Notes: a model not told the origin generated them from the sequence alone. A DNA stretch of 64,000 nt from Carboxylicivirga litoralis (GCF_025499605.1 NZ_JAFMVC010000017.1:1-64000); one strand, 5' to 3'; counted from the stretch's first letter, positions 10,041 through 18,282 are shown. Numbers and translations are program-made.

Positions 10041-11252
10041 CTATTTTTTACCGGATAAAAAAACTTGCATAAACTCTGTCTGATTAAGAAATCCAATGCT
10101 TCCCGCCTTCACCGACTGCTCGTCATATACCTTGACACCATCAGCCGGCGCCTGCGGACGATAAATCATCAACGGGACGTGTTCACGGGTGTGCGTGCGC
10201 ACTTCACAGGGAGTTGGGTGATCGGGCAAGAACGCCACGCTAATGTCTTCCTTGTTTTCTTCCAGATAGGTCAATACGGGTTTCACTACTTTCGCATCAA
10301 TGTCTTCCAGTGTGCGAATCTTCAGCTCTACATCCCCTTCGTGACCCGCTTCGTCCGGGGCTTCAATGTGCAAGAATACATAATCATGGCCCTCATCCAG
10401 TGCTTTTAAAGCGGCTTCGGCCTTACCACTATAGTTAGTTGTATATAAACCTGTTGCACCTTCAACAAAAATAGATTGCAAACCACCCAGCTTGCCTAAG
10501 CCATGAATTAAATCGACAGCTGAAATAACAGCGCCTTTATTCAGACCATACATCTCGTTGATGCTTGGCATTTGAGGCTTAAAACCTGGCGACCAGGGCC
10601 AAATCATATTGGCAACAGGCTTTCCTTCAGCATGTCGGCGCACATTCACCGGGTGATTGCTCAATAACTCATTGGATGCAAACATCAGCTGACGTAATAA
10701 CTTAACCGTATCATTACTCTCCATGGGTTTGGGTAAAACCGTCTCCACATATTCGCCCGGAACATCGTGTGGCGGCGTACACTGCACACCTTCCTGACCA
10801 CCTTTTATCACCATCACATGGCGGTAACTGACACCTGTGTAAAATTGTACACGCTCACTGCCCAAATACTCATTGAGCGAAGCAATTAACTGTTCAGCTT
10901 CTTCTGTTGAAATATGACCAGCTGAGTGGTTCTGCAATTTGGCCTGCTCCACCGTTACCAGGTTGCAGCGAAATACCAAATCAGCAGGTTCAATATCAAG
11001 CCCAAGTGCCGTTGCCTCCAACACACCACGCCCCTGGTAGTATTTTTCAGCATCATACCCCATAATGGTCATGTTGGCCACTTCACTGCCCGGATGTAAA
11101 GAATCAGGCACCGTCTTTAAGGTACCGCAACGCGATAATTTGCATAGTGCATCAATATGAGGGGTCTTAGCCACCATCATGGGTGTTTTGCCGCCCAATC
11201 GTTCGATGGGTTCATCGGCAAAGCCATCGGCCAGAATAACTAAGTATTGCAT
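10041..11252 (-). CDS. Proposed homoserine kinase, iPGM-like (alkaline phosphatase superfamily)
   Basis: A 403-residue protein of the archaeal-type cofactor-independent phosphoglycerate mutase family (ApgM-like). The start MQYLVILADGFADEPIERLGGKTPM shows the N-terminal metal-binding D-G motif; GSEVANMTIMGYD and HIEAPDEAGHEGD hold further metal ligands, and FLPDHPTPCEVRTHTREHVP the last. Within thr operons of Bacteroidota this subfamily (TIGR02535) is proposed to supply the missing homoserine kinase step, in place of GHMP-type ThrB. The position here, 11 nt after thrA and 3 nt before thrC, with no GHMP kinase nearby, supports that role. A plain phosphoglycerate mutase is the alternative. Confidence 0.85.
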   Translation of the reverse strand: MQYLVILADGFADEPIERLGGKTPMMVAKTPHIDALCKLSRCGTLKTVPDSLHPGSEVANMTIMGYDAEKYYQGRGVLEATALGLDIEPADLVFRCNLVTVEQAKLQNHSAGHISTEEAEQLIASLNEYLGSERVQFYTGVSYRHVMVIKGGQEGVQCTPPHDVPGEYVETVLPKPMESNDTVKLLRQLMFASNELLSNHPVNVRRHAEGKPVANMIWPWSPGFKPQMPSINEMYGLNKGAVISAVDLIHGLGKLGGLQSIFVEGATGLYTTNYSGKAEAALKALDEGHDYVFLHIEAPDEAGHEGDVELKIRTLEDIDAKVVKPVLTYLEENKEDISVAFLPDHPTPCEVRTHTREHVPLMIYRPQAPADGVKVYDEQSVKAGSIGFLNQTEFMQVFLSGKK

Positions 11253-11263
11253 TTCTAAAGGGA

Positions 11264-13684
11264 TTAAAGGTTTACAATTTTAATAATGTCGGCAAATACA
11301 CCAGCTGCTGTTACATCGGCACCGGCGCCATAGCCTTTGATTTCCATGGGATGATCGTAATAATAATCCGAACGCAGAATCACCTTATTGTTACTATCAG
11401 CCAGATTATAAAAAGGATGGCTGGCATCCACTTCGATAAAACCCACCTTGGCCCGGCCTTCTTTTAACGATGCAGCGTAACGGATAACGCGACCATTGGC
11501 CTCTGCCTTGCTGCGCATGCACTCAAAATCAGCATCGTAGCCTTTGAGTCGCTCAATAAAATCGTGTACCGACTCCTTCGTAAAGAATTCTCGTGGCACA
11601 AACGGTTCTAACTCAACATGCTGTTCCTCCAGTGCGTATTCACTCTCGCGGGATAGAATCAACAATTTACGCAGTACATCCGTTCCCCCCAAATCAATAC
11701 GAGGATCAGGCTCACTATAACCTTTTTCTTTGGCTTCGATGACCACTTCCGATAATGGTTTCTCAGCGCTCACATTATTGACGATATAATTTAAGGTACC
11801 TGACAACACCGCTTCCAATTGCAAAATACGATCACCACTCTGCACCATGCTGTTGATGGTATTGATAATCGGCAAGCCTGCTCCCACATTGGTTTCAAAC
11901 AGGTACTTCACACCTTTCTGACGAGCGGTTTTCTTTAATTTACTATAGCGTTCGAAAGCCGACGATCCTGCTATTTTATTGGCTGTCACCACCGAAATGT
12001 TATTCTCGAGCAAACGTTCATACTGTTCCGCCACCGCTGCACTGGCCGTACAATCAACAAACACACTGTTGGAGTGATTGTTGGCTATAATCTGGCTGAC
12101 AAACTGCTCAATATTACCCTGACTGGCCTGCTTCAGCACATCAATAGCCGAATCCAGTTCCAAACCACGGTCGTTAAAAATCATCTGACTCGAATTGGCT
12201 AAACCTGCCAGGCGGATACTTAAGTGTTCCGTCTTCAACAAGCGTTCAGACTGTCGTTCAATCTTTTGCAAAAGATTTTTACCAACCGTCCCAACACCCA
12301 CCTGGTACATATGAATGGCCTGGTACTGACTTAGGAAAAAAGTCTCGTGTACCACATTCAAGGCCTTACGCAAATCATGCTCATGAATCACAAACGATAT
12401 ATTAAGCTCGGAAGCCCCCTGCGCAATGGCGTAAATATTAATACCATTACGGCCAACATCGTTGAATAACTGTCCTGATACTCCAGAAGTGTGCTTCATA
12501 CCTTCACCAACAATGGCCACAACAGCCATCTCTTTCTCAACAGTAACCCCATTAATTTCCTGTCGGCCAATCTCTTTTTCAAATTCTTTTACCAAAGCCA
12601 GACGGGCCGTTTCCACATCATCTGATGCCAGTACCACGCTGATACTGCTTTCGCTCGACGCCTGTGAAATCAGTACAATATTAATATCCTCTTTAGCCAA
12701 AGCACTGAACATGCGCATGGAAATACCAGAGATACCAATCATACCATTGCCTTGCAAGGTTAATAAAGACACATCACGAATAGAGGACAAACCTTTCACC
12801 TTCTGTTCGGCATCTTTATTATTATCGATTAAAGTGCCCTTAGCCTTTAGGTTAAAAGTATTTTTCACTTTGATTGGAATCTGCTTTTGAAGCGCAGGAA
12901 TAATCGTTGGCGGGTATATTACTTTGGCTCCAAAATGCGACAACTCCATGGCTTCGGCATAGCTCAGGTGTTCAATACAATACGCGCGGCGAATCACACG
13001 CGGATCGGCCGACATAAAACCATCCACATCGGTCCATATTTCCAACATCTCAGCCTCTAAACCAGCCGCCAGCAAGGCTGCCGAATAATCAGAGCCTCCA
13101 CGCCCTAAAGTCGTATTATCGCCATCATCATTCGAGGCAATAAAACCAGGGAAAATAGCCACCGGGTTTAATGAGAACTTCAATTCACCAATGGCCTGCA
13201 TGGTTTCGTTCAACCGCACATGATGACCACGACCATTCAGTTCTGTTTTTATAAACTGCCGACTGTCGTATAAAGCTGCCATATCCAGTAAACAACTAAG
13301 TATCAGCGAAGACAAACGCTCACCACAGCCCACAATCGTATCATAACTCTTGGTGCTTAATTCTTTCGTAAGACTAACACCGGTTAATACCTGAATCAGC
13401 TCTTGCCAAATTGCATCGGCTTGACGTTCAACTTCACGTGCTTTTTCTTCATCAAACAACTGGCTGATGATTTGCTCATGAATCTTTTCTATCTCCTGGA
13501 CTATATTTGTATACGCACTTCCTGATTGTGCCAAATGAGCTGCATTAACCAGTTTATCGGTAACGCCCCCTACTGCTGAAACCACCACTGCCACAGGTTG
13601 ACAACTTTTTTCTACAATCTGTTTTACACTTTGAATGGCACCGGCACTGCCCATTGATGTTCCACCAAACTTTAAGACCTTCAT
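11264..13684 (-). CDS. thrA: Bifunctional aspartokinase / homoserine dehydrogenase
   Basis: It catalyses the first and third steps from aspartate to threonine, methionine and related amino acids. Length is 806 residues, close to E. coli ThrA. The aspartokinase domain begins with KFGGTSMGSAG (4-14) and has the GRGGSDYSA loop; two ACT regulatory segments lie at about 300-445. The homoserine dehydrogenase domain starts near 460 with the NAD(P) motif GVGTVG and contains TANKIAG and the LEAVLSGTLNYI and GYSEPDPRIDLGGTDV signatures. It is the first structural gene of the operon and lies 171 nt after the leader peptide stop. Feedback inhibition by threonine through the ACT domains is usual in this family. 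Confidence 0.97.
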   Translation of the reverse strand: MKVLKFGGTSMGSAGAIQSVKQIVEKSCQPVAVVVSAVGGVTDKLVNAAHLAQSGSAYTNIVQEIEKIHEQIISQLFDEEKAREVERQADAIWQELIQVLTGVSLTKELSTKSYDTIVGCGERLSSLILSCLLDMAALYDSRQFIKTELNGRGHHVRLNETMQAIGELKFSLNPVAIFPGFIASNDDGDNTTLGRGGSDYSAALLAAGLEAEMLEIWTDVDGFMSADPRVIRRAYCIEHLSYAEAMELSHFGAKVIYPPTIIPALQKQIPIKVKNTFNLKAKGTLIDNNKDAEQKVKGLSSIRDVSLLTLQGNGMIGISGISMRMFSALAKEDINIVLISQASSESSISVVLASDDVETARLALVKEFEKEIGRQEINGVTVEKEMAVVAIVGEGMKHTSGVSGQLFNDVGRNGINIYAIAQGASELNISFVIHEHDLRKALNVVHETFFLSQYQAIHMYQVGVGTVGKNLLQKIERQSERLLKTEHLSIRLAGLANSSQMIFNDRGLELDSAIDVLKQASQGNIEQFVSQIIANNHSNSVFVDCTASAAVAEQYERLLENNISVVTANKIAGSSAFERYSKLKKTARQKGVKYLFETNVGAGLPIINTINSMVQSGDRILQLEAVLSGTLNYIVNNVSAEKPLSEVVIEAKEKGYSEPDPRIDLGGTDVLRKLLILSRESEYALEEQHVELEPFVPREFFTKESVHDFIERLKGYDADFECMRSKAEANGRVIRYAASLKEGRAKVGFIEVDASHPFYNLADSNNKVILRSDYYYDHPMEIKGYGAGADVTAAGVFADIIKIVNL

Positions 13685-13813
13685 ACATTTATTCTTTCAT
13701 GTTCAATGCATTGTCATGATAAATACCGAAGTATTTAATCATTCGCAAATAAACGGTTTAACGAATAATACAAGTCTGTGTTTAATTGCTTCAACTAAAC
13801 ATTTAAGCGACTT

Positions 13814-13855
13814 AAAAAAAATACAATAATGATTTGACCTGATGATATGAATAGA
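13814..13855 (-). promoter_or_regulatory. Candidate thr attenuator region with T tract
   Basis: After the leader stop the minus strand reaches the only long T run of the leader (eight T, 13821-13814). The segment 13833-13825 (ATCATTATT) is complementary to 13937-13929 around the leader start codon. A small hairpin TACCCC-TTGG-GGGGTA overlaps the last Thr codon. Further stems lie downstream, including TAAATAC-TTCG-GTATTTA at 13737-13720. Which fold acts as terminator or antiterminator cannot be settled by eye. Confidence 0.45.
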
Positions 13856-13933
13856 CTATACCCCCCAAGGGGTAGTTGTTGTAGTTGTTGTAGTTGTTGT
13901 AGTTGTAATATTTAAAGAAATATAAATCATCAT
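13856..13933 (-). CDS. thrL: Threonine operon leader peptide
   Basis: A 25-codon frame reads M-M-I-Y-I-S-L-N-I, then twelve consecutive Thr codons (ACA/ACT, last ACC), then P-W-G-V and TAG. It also has three Ile codons. E. coli ThrL, which senses Thr and Ile, has the same composition. It lies about 25 nt after a predicted transcription start, ends 171 nt before thrA and points the same way. At DNA level it looks like a (ACA ACA ACT)n microsatellite, but the Thr frame has its own ATG and stop. Function as an attenuation leader is inferred from position and codon content. Confidence 0.85.
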   Translation of the reverse strand: MMIYISLNITTTTTTTTTTTTPWGV

Positions 13934-13963
13934 TATTTTGGTCACGAATGAATGAATCCATTG

Positions 13964-13994
13964 CAAAAATAGGGATATATAATTTAAATCAAAA
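13964..13994 (-). promoter_or_regulatory. Promoter of the thr leader and thrA operon
   Basis: The minus strand has TTTTG (13994-13990), an 18-bp spacer and TATTTTTG (13971-13964), an exact match to the Bacteroidota TAnnTTTG element. The predicted start is near 13958, giving a short leader before the thrL ATG at 13933. Confidence 0.75.
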
Positions 13995-14063
13995 TTACAC
14001 ACCCTATTTTTTAATTTAATTTGTAAGAAAAGACTATAAGATACTACGGCTTTTTTTACACTA

Positions 14064-15095
14064 CTATTGGTAAGTTGCTAATTCCTCAGGTTTAATTATG
14101 CCTTTTTCGGTTATAAAAGCAGTAATGTATTGAGCCGGCGTCACATCAAAAGCAGGATTTAAACCTTTGGAACCTGGTGATGCCATACGAATGGATGTCA
14201 ACTGCTTATTGGCATCCAGGCCTTCATGGTAAAGCAATTCATCTTCATGACGTTCTTCAATGGTAATCATATCACCCGATGCTGTAGCAAAATCAAATGT
14301 GCTAAATGGCGCCGCCACATAAAATGGAATACCAAACTCCTTTGCAACAATGGCTTTTTCCAGGGTCCCTATTTTATTGGCTACATCACCATTGGCTGTA
14401 ATCCGATCGGCACCGGTAATGACCATATCTATTTCTCCTTTCGACATATAAAAAGCCGCTGCATTATCAGCAATAATACGGTGTTCCACTTCATTATGGA
14501 ATAATTCAAAGGCGGTTAATCGCGCGCCCTGACCACGTGGTCGTGTTTCATCCACATACACAAAAGGCTCTTTGCCGGAAGCTTTAGCTGCATATATAGG
14601 TGATAAAGCCGAACCATAATCCACAAAGGCCAGCCAACCTGCATTGCAGTGTGTTAAAATACGACTATTGGCTGCAACCAACTTATTTCCATTCACCCCA
14701 ATCATCCGGCAACCTTCCGCATCTTCATCCGCGATTTGTTGAGCCATGACAACAGCCTGTTCCACACCTGCCATGCCCGCTTCAAACACCTTATTAGTCG
14801 CATAAAATAAATTGACAGCCGTCGGTCGGGTTGCTTCTATAAAATCTTTGGCCAACTGTAATTCTTTCGTTCCTTTTAAACTCTGAAAGGCCTGTGCCAT
14901 TGCAAAGCCTGCCGTTGCTCCGATGGCTCCGGCCCCCCGAACCGTCATATTGCGTATAGCTTCTGCAGTTGCCTTGTAATCTTTCAATTCAACCACTGCA
15001 AACTCAAAGGGCAATTTCACCTGGTCTATCATCGATACCACATTATTTCCAGCATCAAACCACACGGTACGGTATGGTGTATTATTTATCTTCAT
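14064..15095 (-). CDS. mtnA: S-methyl-5-thioribose-1-phosphate isomerase
   Basis: Methionine salvage enzyme interconverting methylthioribose-1-phosphate and methylthioribulose-1-phosphate. The protein has 343 residues, the family norm. The catalytic Cys150 is in ILTHCNAGWLA and the catalytic Asp230 in VITGADRIT; MTVRGAGAIG (about 49-58) is the family's substrate loop. No other methionine salvage gene is adjacent, so it is either an orphan or works with genes elsewhere. A TAAATTTG element at 15185-15178 could be its promoter. eIF2B-like relatives, including ribose-1,5-bisphosphate isomerase, are the only realistic alternative. Confidence 0.93.
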   Translation of the reverse strand: MKINNTPYRTVWFDAGNNVVSMIDQVKLPFEFAVVELKDYKATAEAIRNMTVRGAGAIGATAGFAMAQAFQSLKGTKELQLAKDFIEATRPTAVNLFYATNKVFEAGMAGVEQAVVMAQQIADEDAEGCRMIGVNGNKLVAANSRILTHCNAGWLAFVDYGSALSPIYAAKASGKEPFVYVDETRPRGQGARLTAFELFHNEVEHRIIADNAAAFYMSKGEIDMVITGADRITANGDVANKIGTLEKAIVAKEFGIPFYVAAPFSTFDFATASGDMITIEERHEDELLYHEGLDANKQLTSIRMASPGSKGLNPAFDVTPAQYITAFITEKGIIKPEELATYQ

Positions 15096-15177
15096 GAATT
15101 TCGTTTTCGATTAATATCAAATCAACGATCTTACGCTGCACTCTTTACTTTGGAAATCATTTTTTGTAAATTAAATA

Positions 15178-15185
15178 CAAATTTA
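15178..15185 (-). promoter_or_regulatory. Possible -7 element for mtnA
   Basis: The minus strand reads TAAATTTG, matching TAnnTTTG, 83 bp before the mtnA start. No upstream TTTG at good spacing was found, so the call rests on one element. Confidence 0.35.
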
Positions 15186-15278
15186 TGCACCTCAAAAATA
15201 TCCGGTATGAAAAGAATCGTCAAAACAACAACGAATACCATTAATACCGCAACTGCCCATCGAGACAACACCTCTATA

Positions 15279-16313
15279 ATGGCACTTTCGATTAGTGGAA
15301 GAACACGAACCATCCTTAAGCAAAGCCTAAAGTACTTGACTTTTCTTTGTTTTATCGGACTGCTAATTTTATCGTCCTGCGATATGAAACCCAGGGTTGG
15401 TTTTTTAATGGATAGCCTTGAAATAGAACGCTGGAACAAAGATAAAGCCTTATTTGAAGAAAAGGTCAAGGAGCTAGGTGGTGTTTCAATGGTTGCAGTA
15501 GCTGATTCTGATCCGGACAAACAATTAGAACAAGCCCAGCAAATGATTGATGATGGTGTAGATGTCCTGGTTGTGGTACCCGTGGATTTAGAAAAAGCAG
15601 GTGAAATTGTCAAACTGGCTCACCAAAACTATGTTCCGGTTATTTCCTACGACCGCCTGATCAAAGACTGCAACCTCGATTACTATGTATCCACCGACAA
15701 TATTAATATTGGTGAGTTACAGGCCAATTATTTAACTAAAATTGCCCCCGTAGGGAATTACGTTTTAATTAGTGGGCCCCGATCTGATCACAATGCTTAC
15801 TTATTGCGACTGGGCTGGATGAATGTACTACAGCCATTGATTGATAAAGGTGATGTTAATGTTGTGCTTGATGAATTCAGTGACTTTTGGTTACCCGATG
15901 AAGCTTATCGCATTTTAAGTCAATACTTCAAAGATAAAAATGAAGTTGATGCCATCATCTGCGGTAACGATGCCCTGGCATCCGGCGCCATCCAAGCCCT
16001 TAAAGAACATCAGAAAGATGGGAAAGTACTCTTAGCAGGTCAGGATGCCGATATTCAGGCTGTACGAAACATAGTAGCCGGTAACCAGACGATCACCATC
16101 TACAAACCCATCGAATCATTAGCTTTTGCAGCCGCCAATGCTGCTATTAAAATCTCAGATGGAGAAGCGCCATCCAACATGAATATTACCGTTAATAACG
16201 GCAAGCGACTAGTTCCCGCTATCTTGTTACAAGCCAGTGTCGTCAATAGCCAGAATATAAAAATGACCGTCATTCAGGAAGGTTATATCGGAGAGCAAGA
16301 AATATTCAATTAA
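15279..16313 (+). CDS. Xylose-type sugar-binding lipoprotein (periplasmic binding protein family 1)
   Basis: A 344-residue protein if started at Met 15279. A basic N-terminus and hydrophobic stretch end in a lipobox LLILSSC, so it is a lipoprotein. The mature part follows the XylF/RbsB fold: KPRVGFLMDSLEIERW strand, QAQQMIDDGVDVLVVVPVD, PVISYDRLI, ISGPRSDHNAYL, AIICGNDALASGAI and the hinge-like GQDADIQAVRNI. It resembles D-xylose-binding proteins. No ABC permease or ATPase gene lies nearby, so it is orphaned here and may instead serve sensing. An in-frame upstream extension from 15207 begins MKRIVKTTTNTINT and is Thr-rich; it looks unlike a signal peptide and was left out. Confidence 0.8.
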   Translation: MALSISGRTRTILKQSLKYLTFLCFIGLLILSSCDMKPRVGFLMDSLEIERWNKDKALFEEKVKELGGVSMVAVADSDPDKQLEQAQQMIDDGVDVLVVVPVDLEKAGEIVKLAHQNYVPVISYDRLIKDCNLDYYVSTDNINIGELQANYLTKIAPVGNYVLISGPRSDHNAYLLRLGWMNVLQPLIDKGDVNVVLDEFSDFWLPDEAYRILSQYFKDKNEVDAIICGNDALASGAIQALKEHQKDGKVLLAGQDADIQAVRNIVAGNQTITIYKPIESLAFAAANAAIKISDGEAPSNMNITVNNGKRLVPAILLQASVVNSQNIKMTVIQEGYIGEQEIFN

Positions 16314-16338
16314 TTCATGAAAAGTTATTCATGCTCTT

Positions 16339-16373
16339 AAAAGTCATCTGCGTTCTGTAGATGGCTTTTTTTT
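16339..16373. terminator. Terminator between converging genes
   Basis: The arms AAAAGTCATCT and AGATGGCTTTT (one wobble pair, 9-nt loop), followed by a long T tract on the plus strand, lie 26 nt after the sugar-binding protein stop. A run of A at the left arm may let it serve the minus-strand gene that ends at 16372 as well. Confidence 0.8.
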
Positions 16374-16671
16374 AATGAATCAGCTGAACCATGCAATCTC
16401 TGTACAAATGGACTGCCCCACTTATTCTGTCCAATAGATTTCCTTTTACCAAAGAATTCATCCAGCTATTATTACGATTCTTAGAATTTTCTGGCTCAAC
16501 AAAACTTTCTAGCTGTCGCTTTTGTTTGGTCCACCAACGTGATACATTCTGACTCTTTTTAGTAATCATACGTCGTACTTTTTTATCACTCACCAAATGA
16601 TAAGCCGGATCAAAAAACAATTGCATAAACCATTCAGCCAGTTGTTCAATAAATTGATAATAGTGTTCCAT
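16372..16671 (-). CDS. Hypothetical 99-residue protein
   Basis: I do not recognise this protein. It begins MEHYYQFIEQLAEWFMQLFF, an amphipathic aromatic-rich helix, then a strongly basic middle (KKVRRMITKKSQNVSRWWTKQKR) and a mixed C-terminus. It has no signal peptide or transmembrane segment. It ends at a terminator and is divergent from the unknown gene at 16889. Composition looks like real coding sequence, but the short length keeps the call moderate. The basic centre could bind nucleic acid; that is only a guess. Confidence 0.55.
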   Translation of the reverse strand: MEHYYQFIEQLAEWFMQLFFDPAYHLVSDKKVRRMITKKSQNVSRWWTKQKRQLESFVEPENSKNRNNSWMNSLVKGNLLDRISGAVHLYRDCMVQLIH

Positions 16672-16838
16672 AACGCTTAATTTTTCTCTTAATACATTTG
16701 ATAAAATTGTCTGTCATCATTTTAAAATAACAAACGAATACTTGCAAATATCACCTCATTATCAGAACTTTAAAAACTTATTAAGCACTATTTATAGACT
16801 TAACTTATTTTCAGATTTAAGTTTTTAACTTAATTTTA

Positions 16839-16885
16839 GCTTAACTTTTTGCTTAATATTTTATATTTTTGCTTAATCGCTTAAT
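16839..16885. repeat. GCTTAA direct repeats upstream of an unknown gene
   Basis: GCTTAAY occurs at 16839, 16851, 16871 and 16879, and the inverse TTAAGC at 16781. The last copy is 3 nt before the ATG at 16889 and flanks a TATTTTTG promoter element at 16864-16871. Spacing is irregular (12, 20, 8). They resemble operator half-sites that would block transcription start. Confidence 0.5.
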
Positions 16886-16888
16886 TCT

Positions 16889-18052
16889 ATGCACAACCCA
16901 ATTCCTAAACATAAAGCCACAAGCATCCATCCTGCAATCTACATGATGCAGCAATGGCAGCTATTTATGGACGGTATTGATCGCATTATTAGTTTTTATA
17001 GCGATGAAAAGGATGATAATAAGCTGAATGGTATAGAATGGAACAGGCAGCTTAGCAACAATCTGCTACCAGTTTCCATTTCGGAAGAAGTCAATGAGAA
17101 AATGTTATCCGTCAGGCGTGAAAAAATCAACTACCAATGGTTACGACCAGAGTTATTACCTTTTATTCAACAAGCAACATCAAGTCTTAACCAACTCAAC
17201 CTATTTTCCGAATCAGCCTACCTTGTATTATTAGTGCGAATCCAAACACCAAACTCAGATCCGCTATTAAGCTATCTGTTTTTCAGGAACGATACCAGTA
17301 ATTTTGGAATCAGTAGCTGCGAAGCACAGCTTGAAACCAGTCATAAAGCAATTATTGGAAAAATGGCCAGTCGTTTTGGCGAAATGATCATACAAAACTA
17401 TTCCCATTCAAAGAAGCAAGAAGAACTATTTCGGCATCATACACGGAGTATATTGGAAAACAAACAATTAGAAACCAATAATAGCAATGAGGCCCTAAGT
17501 TTGTGGAAAAATAACTGGTTAGATACATACCTAAGCGAAAGAAGCAAAAGAGATGGCTTTAATTATGTTATATCAGATAATGCCCGTACTAAACTGTTTC
17601 GAGATGCATCCAGTTTTGAAGTATGTAAAAAAACAATTGACAATTGTATAGTTTACATATGTAACCTATACAATACATCACCTGGTGACGATGTATTAAT
17701 TGAAGAAAGCTACCTGGTGCTTGATCCAATAAACCCGCCAATCAAACCAGTTAAAGCATTCGATATTGCTCCTTCACGAAGCAACAAAACCATGACTTTA
17801 CTTGATCGTCTGGAACAATCAGCCACTATTCTTCATAACCAAGGCCTGTCAATAACCAGTGCTGATGTGGGAGCCCATATGCCTAAACCCATAACAGCCC
17901 CTGCCATTAGTGATGCCATGCGTAAAAACCGGGTGCGTATATTACAGCTTTTGGAGCAATACCCAAGCAAATGGCCTATTATACGCCAATCGTTTAAGCC
18001 AATAACCAATTTAATTTCAAAAAATAATCAACGCTTAAGCATCAGTAGCTAA
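16889..18052 (+). CDS. Unknown 387-residue protein with possible C-terminal DNA-binding region
   Basis: I do not recognise a family. There is no signal peptide or membrane segment, so the protein is probably cytosolic. The first 280 residues are mixed helical and charged, with aromatic residues and no known catalytic motif. After a short loop (about 285-300), residues 300-365 (LLDRLEQSATILHNQGLSIT, then SADVGAHMPKPITAPAISDAMRKNRVRIL) look like a helix-turn-helix: a short helix, a turn and a basic helix. Repeated GCTTAA sites directly before the ATG suggest autoregulation. A TATTTTTG element gives a very short 5' leader. The gene lies between an unknown small gene and tRNA-Lys, a place where acquired DNA is often found. 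Confidence 0.7.
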   Translation: MHNPIPKHKATSIHPAIYMMQQWQLFMDGIDRIISFYSDEKDDNKLNGIEWNRQLSNNLLPVSISEEVNEKMLSVRREKINYQWLRPELLPFIQQATSSLNQLNLFSESAYLVLLVRIQTPNSDPLLSYLFFRNDTSNFGISSCEAQLETSHKAIIGKMASRFGEMIIQNYSHSKKQEELFRHHTRSILENKQLETNNSNEALSLWKNNWLDTYLSERSKRDGFNYVISDNARTKLFRDASSFEVCKKTIDNCIVYICNLYNTSPGDDVLIEESYLVLDPINPPIKPVKAFDIAPSRSNKTMTLLDRLEQSATILHNQGLSITSADVGAHMPKPITAPAISDAMRKNRVRILQLLEQYPSKWPIIRQSFKPITNLISKNNQRLSISS

Positions 18053-18102
18053 ATCCGTTGCTACTATTGTACTTTTAAAACACAAGATTTATAGAAATAA
18101 TA

Positions 18103-18134
18103 TTTGTAGGTATTACAGATATGGTCTATATTTG
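18103..18134 (+). promoter_or_regulatory. tRNA-Lys promoter
   Basis: TTTG at 18103-18106, a 20-bp spacer and TATATTTG at 18127-18134 match the Bacteroidota promoter pattern, 22 bp before the tRNA 5' end. Confidence 0.75.
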
Positions 18135-18156
18135 CAAGCGCAAAAGCAAAAAGGAT

Positions 18157-18229
18157 GACTCAGTAGCTCAGCTGGTAGAGCAACGCCCTTTTAAGGCGTG
18201 GGTCCAGGGTTCGAATCCCTGCTGAGTCA
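18157..18229 (+). tRNA. tRNA-Lys (anticodon UUU)
   Basis: A 73-nt cloverleaf: acceptor arms GACTCAG/CTGAGTC with discriminator A, D-loop AGCTGGTAGAG, anticodon stem ACGCC/GGCGT with loop CTTTTAA (anticodon TTT at 18190-18192) and T-loop GGTTCGAATCC. CCA is not encoded. Confidence 0.97.
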
Positions 18230-18235
18230 CTCGAT

Positions 18236-18264
18236 AAAAGCTCCGTTTTACGGGGCTTTTTTTT
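18236..18264 (+). terminator. tRNA-Lys terminator
   Basis: AAAAGCTCCG and CGGGGCTTTT pair with one wobble around a TTTTA loop and are followed by a T tract, 7 nt after the tRNA. Confidence 0.85.
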
Positions 18265-18282
18265 GTATATAGAGATTCAATT

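Noticed and set aside
13870-13909. GTTGTAGTT-type microsatellite on the plus strand
   Set aside because: Read on the minus strand it is the Thr codon run of a short frame with promoter, ATG and stop in front of thrA, which explains it better. A second minus-strand frame (from about 13961) giving an Asn/Tyr-rich peptide was also set aside because it has no such link to threonine.
15131-15613. 160-codon minus-strand frame with a Val-rich hydrophobic segment
   Set aside because: It overlaps the sugar-binding lipoprotein almost entirely. Its Val runs are the complement of the Thr/Asn codons on the other strand.
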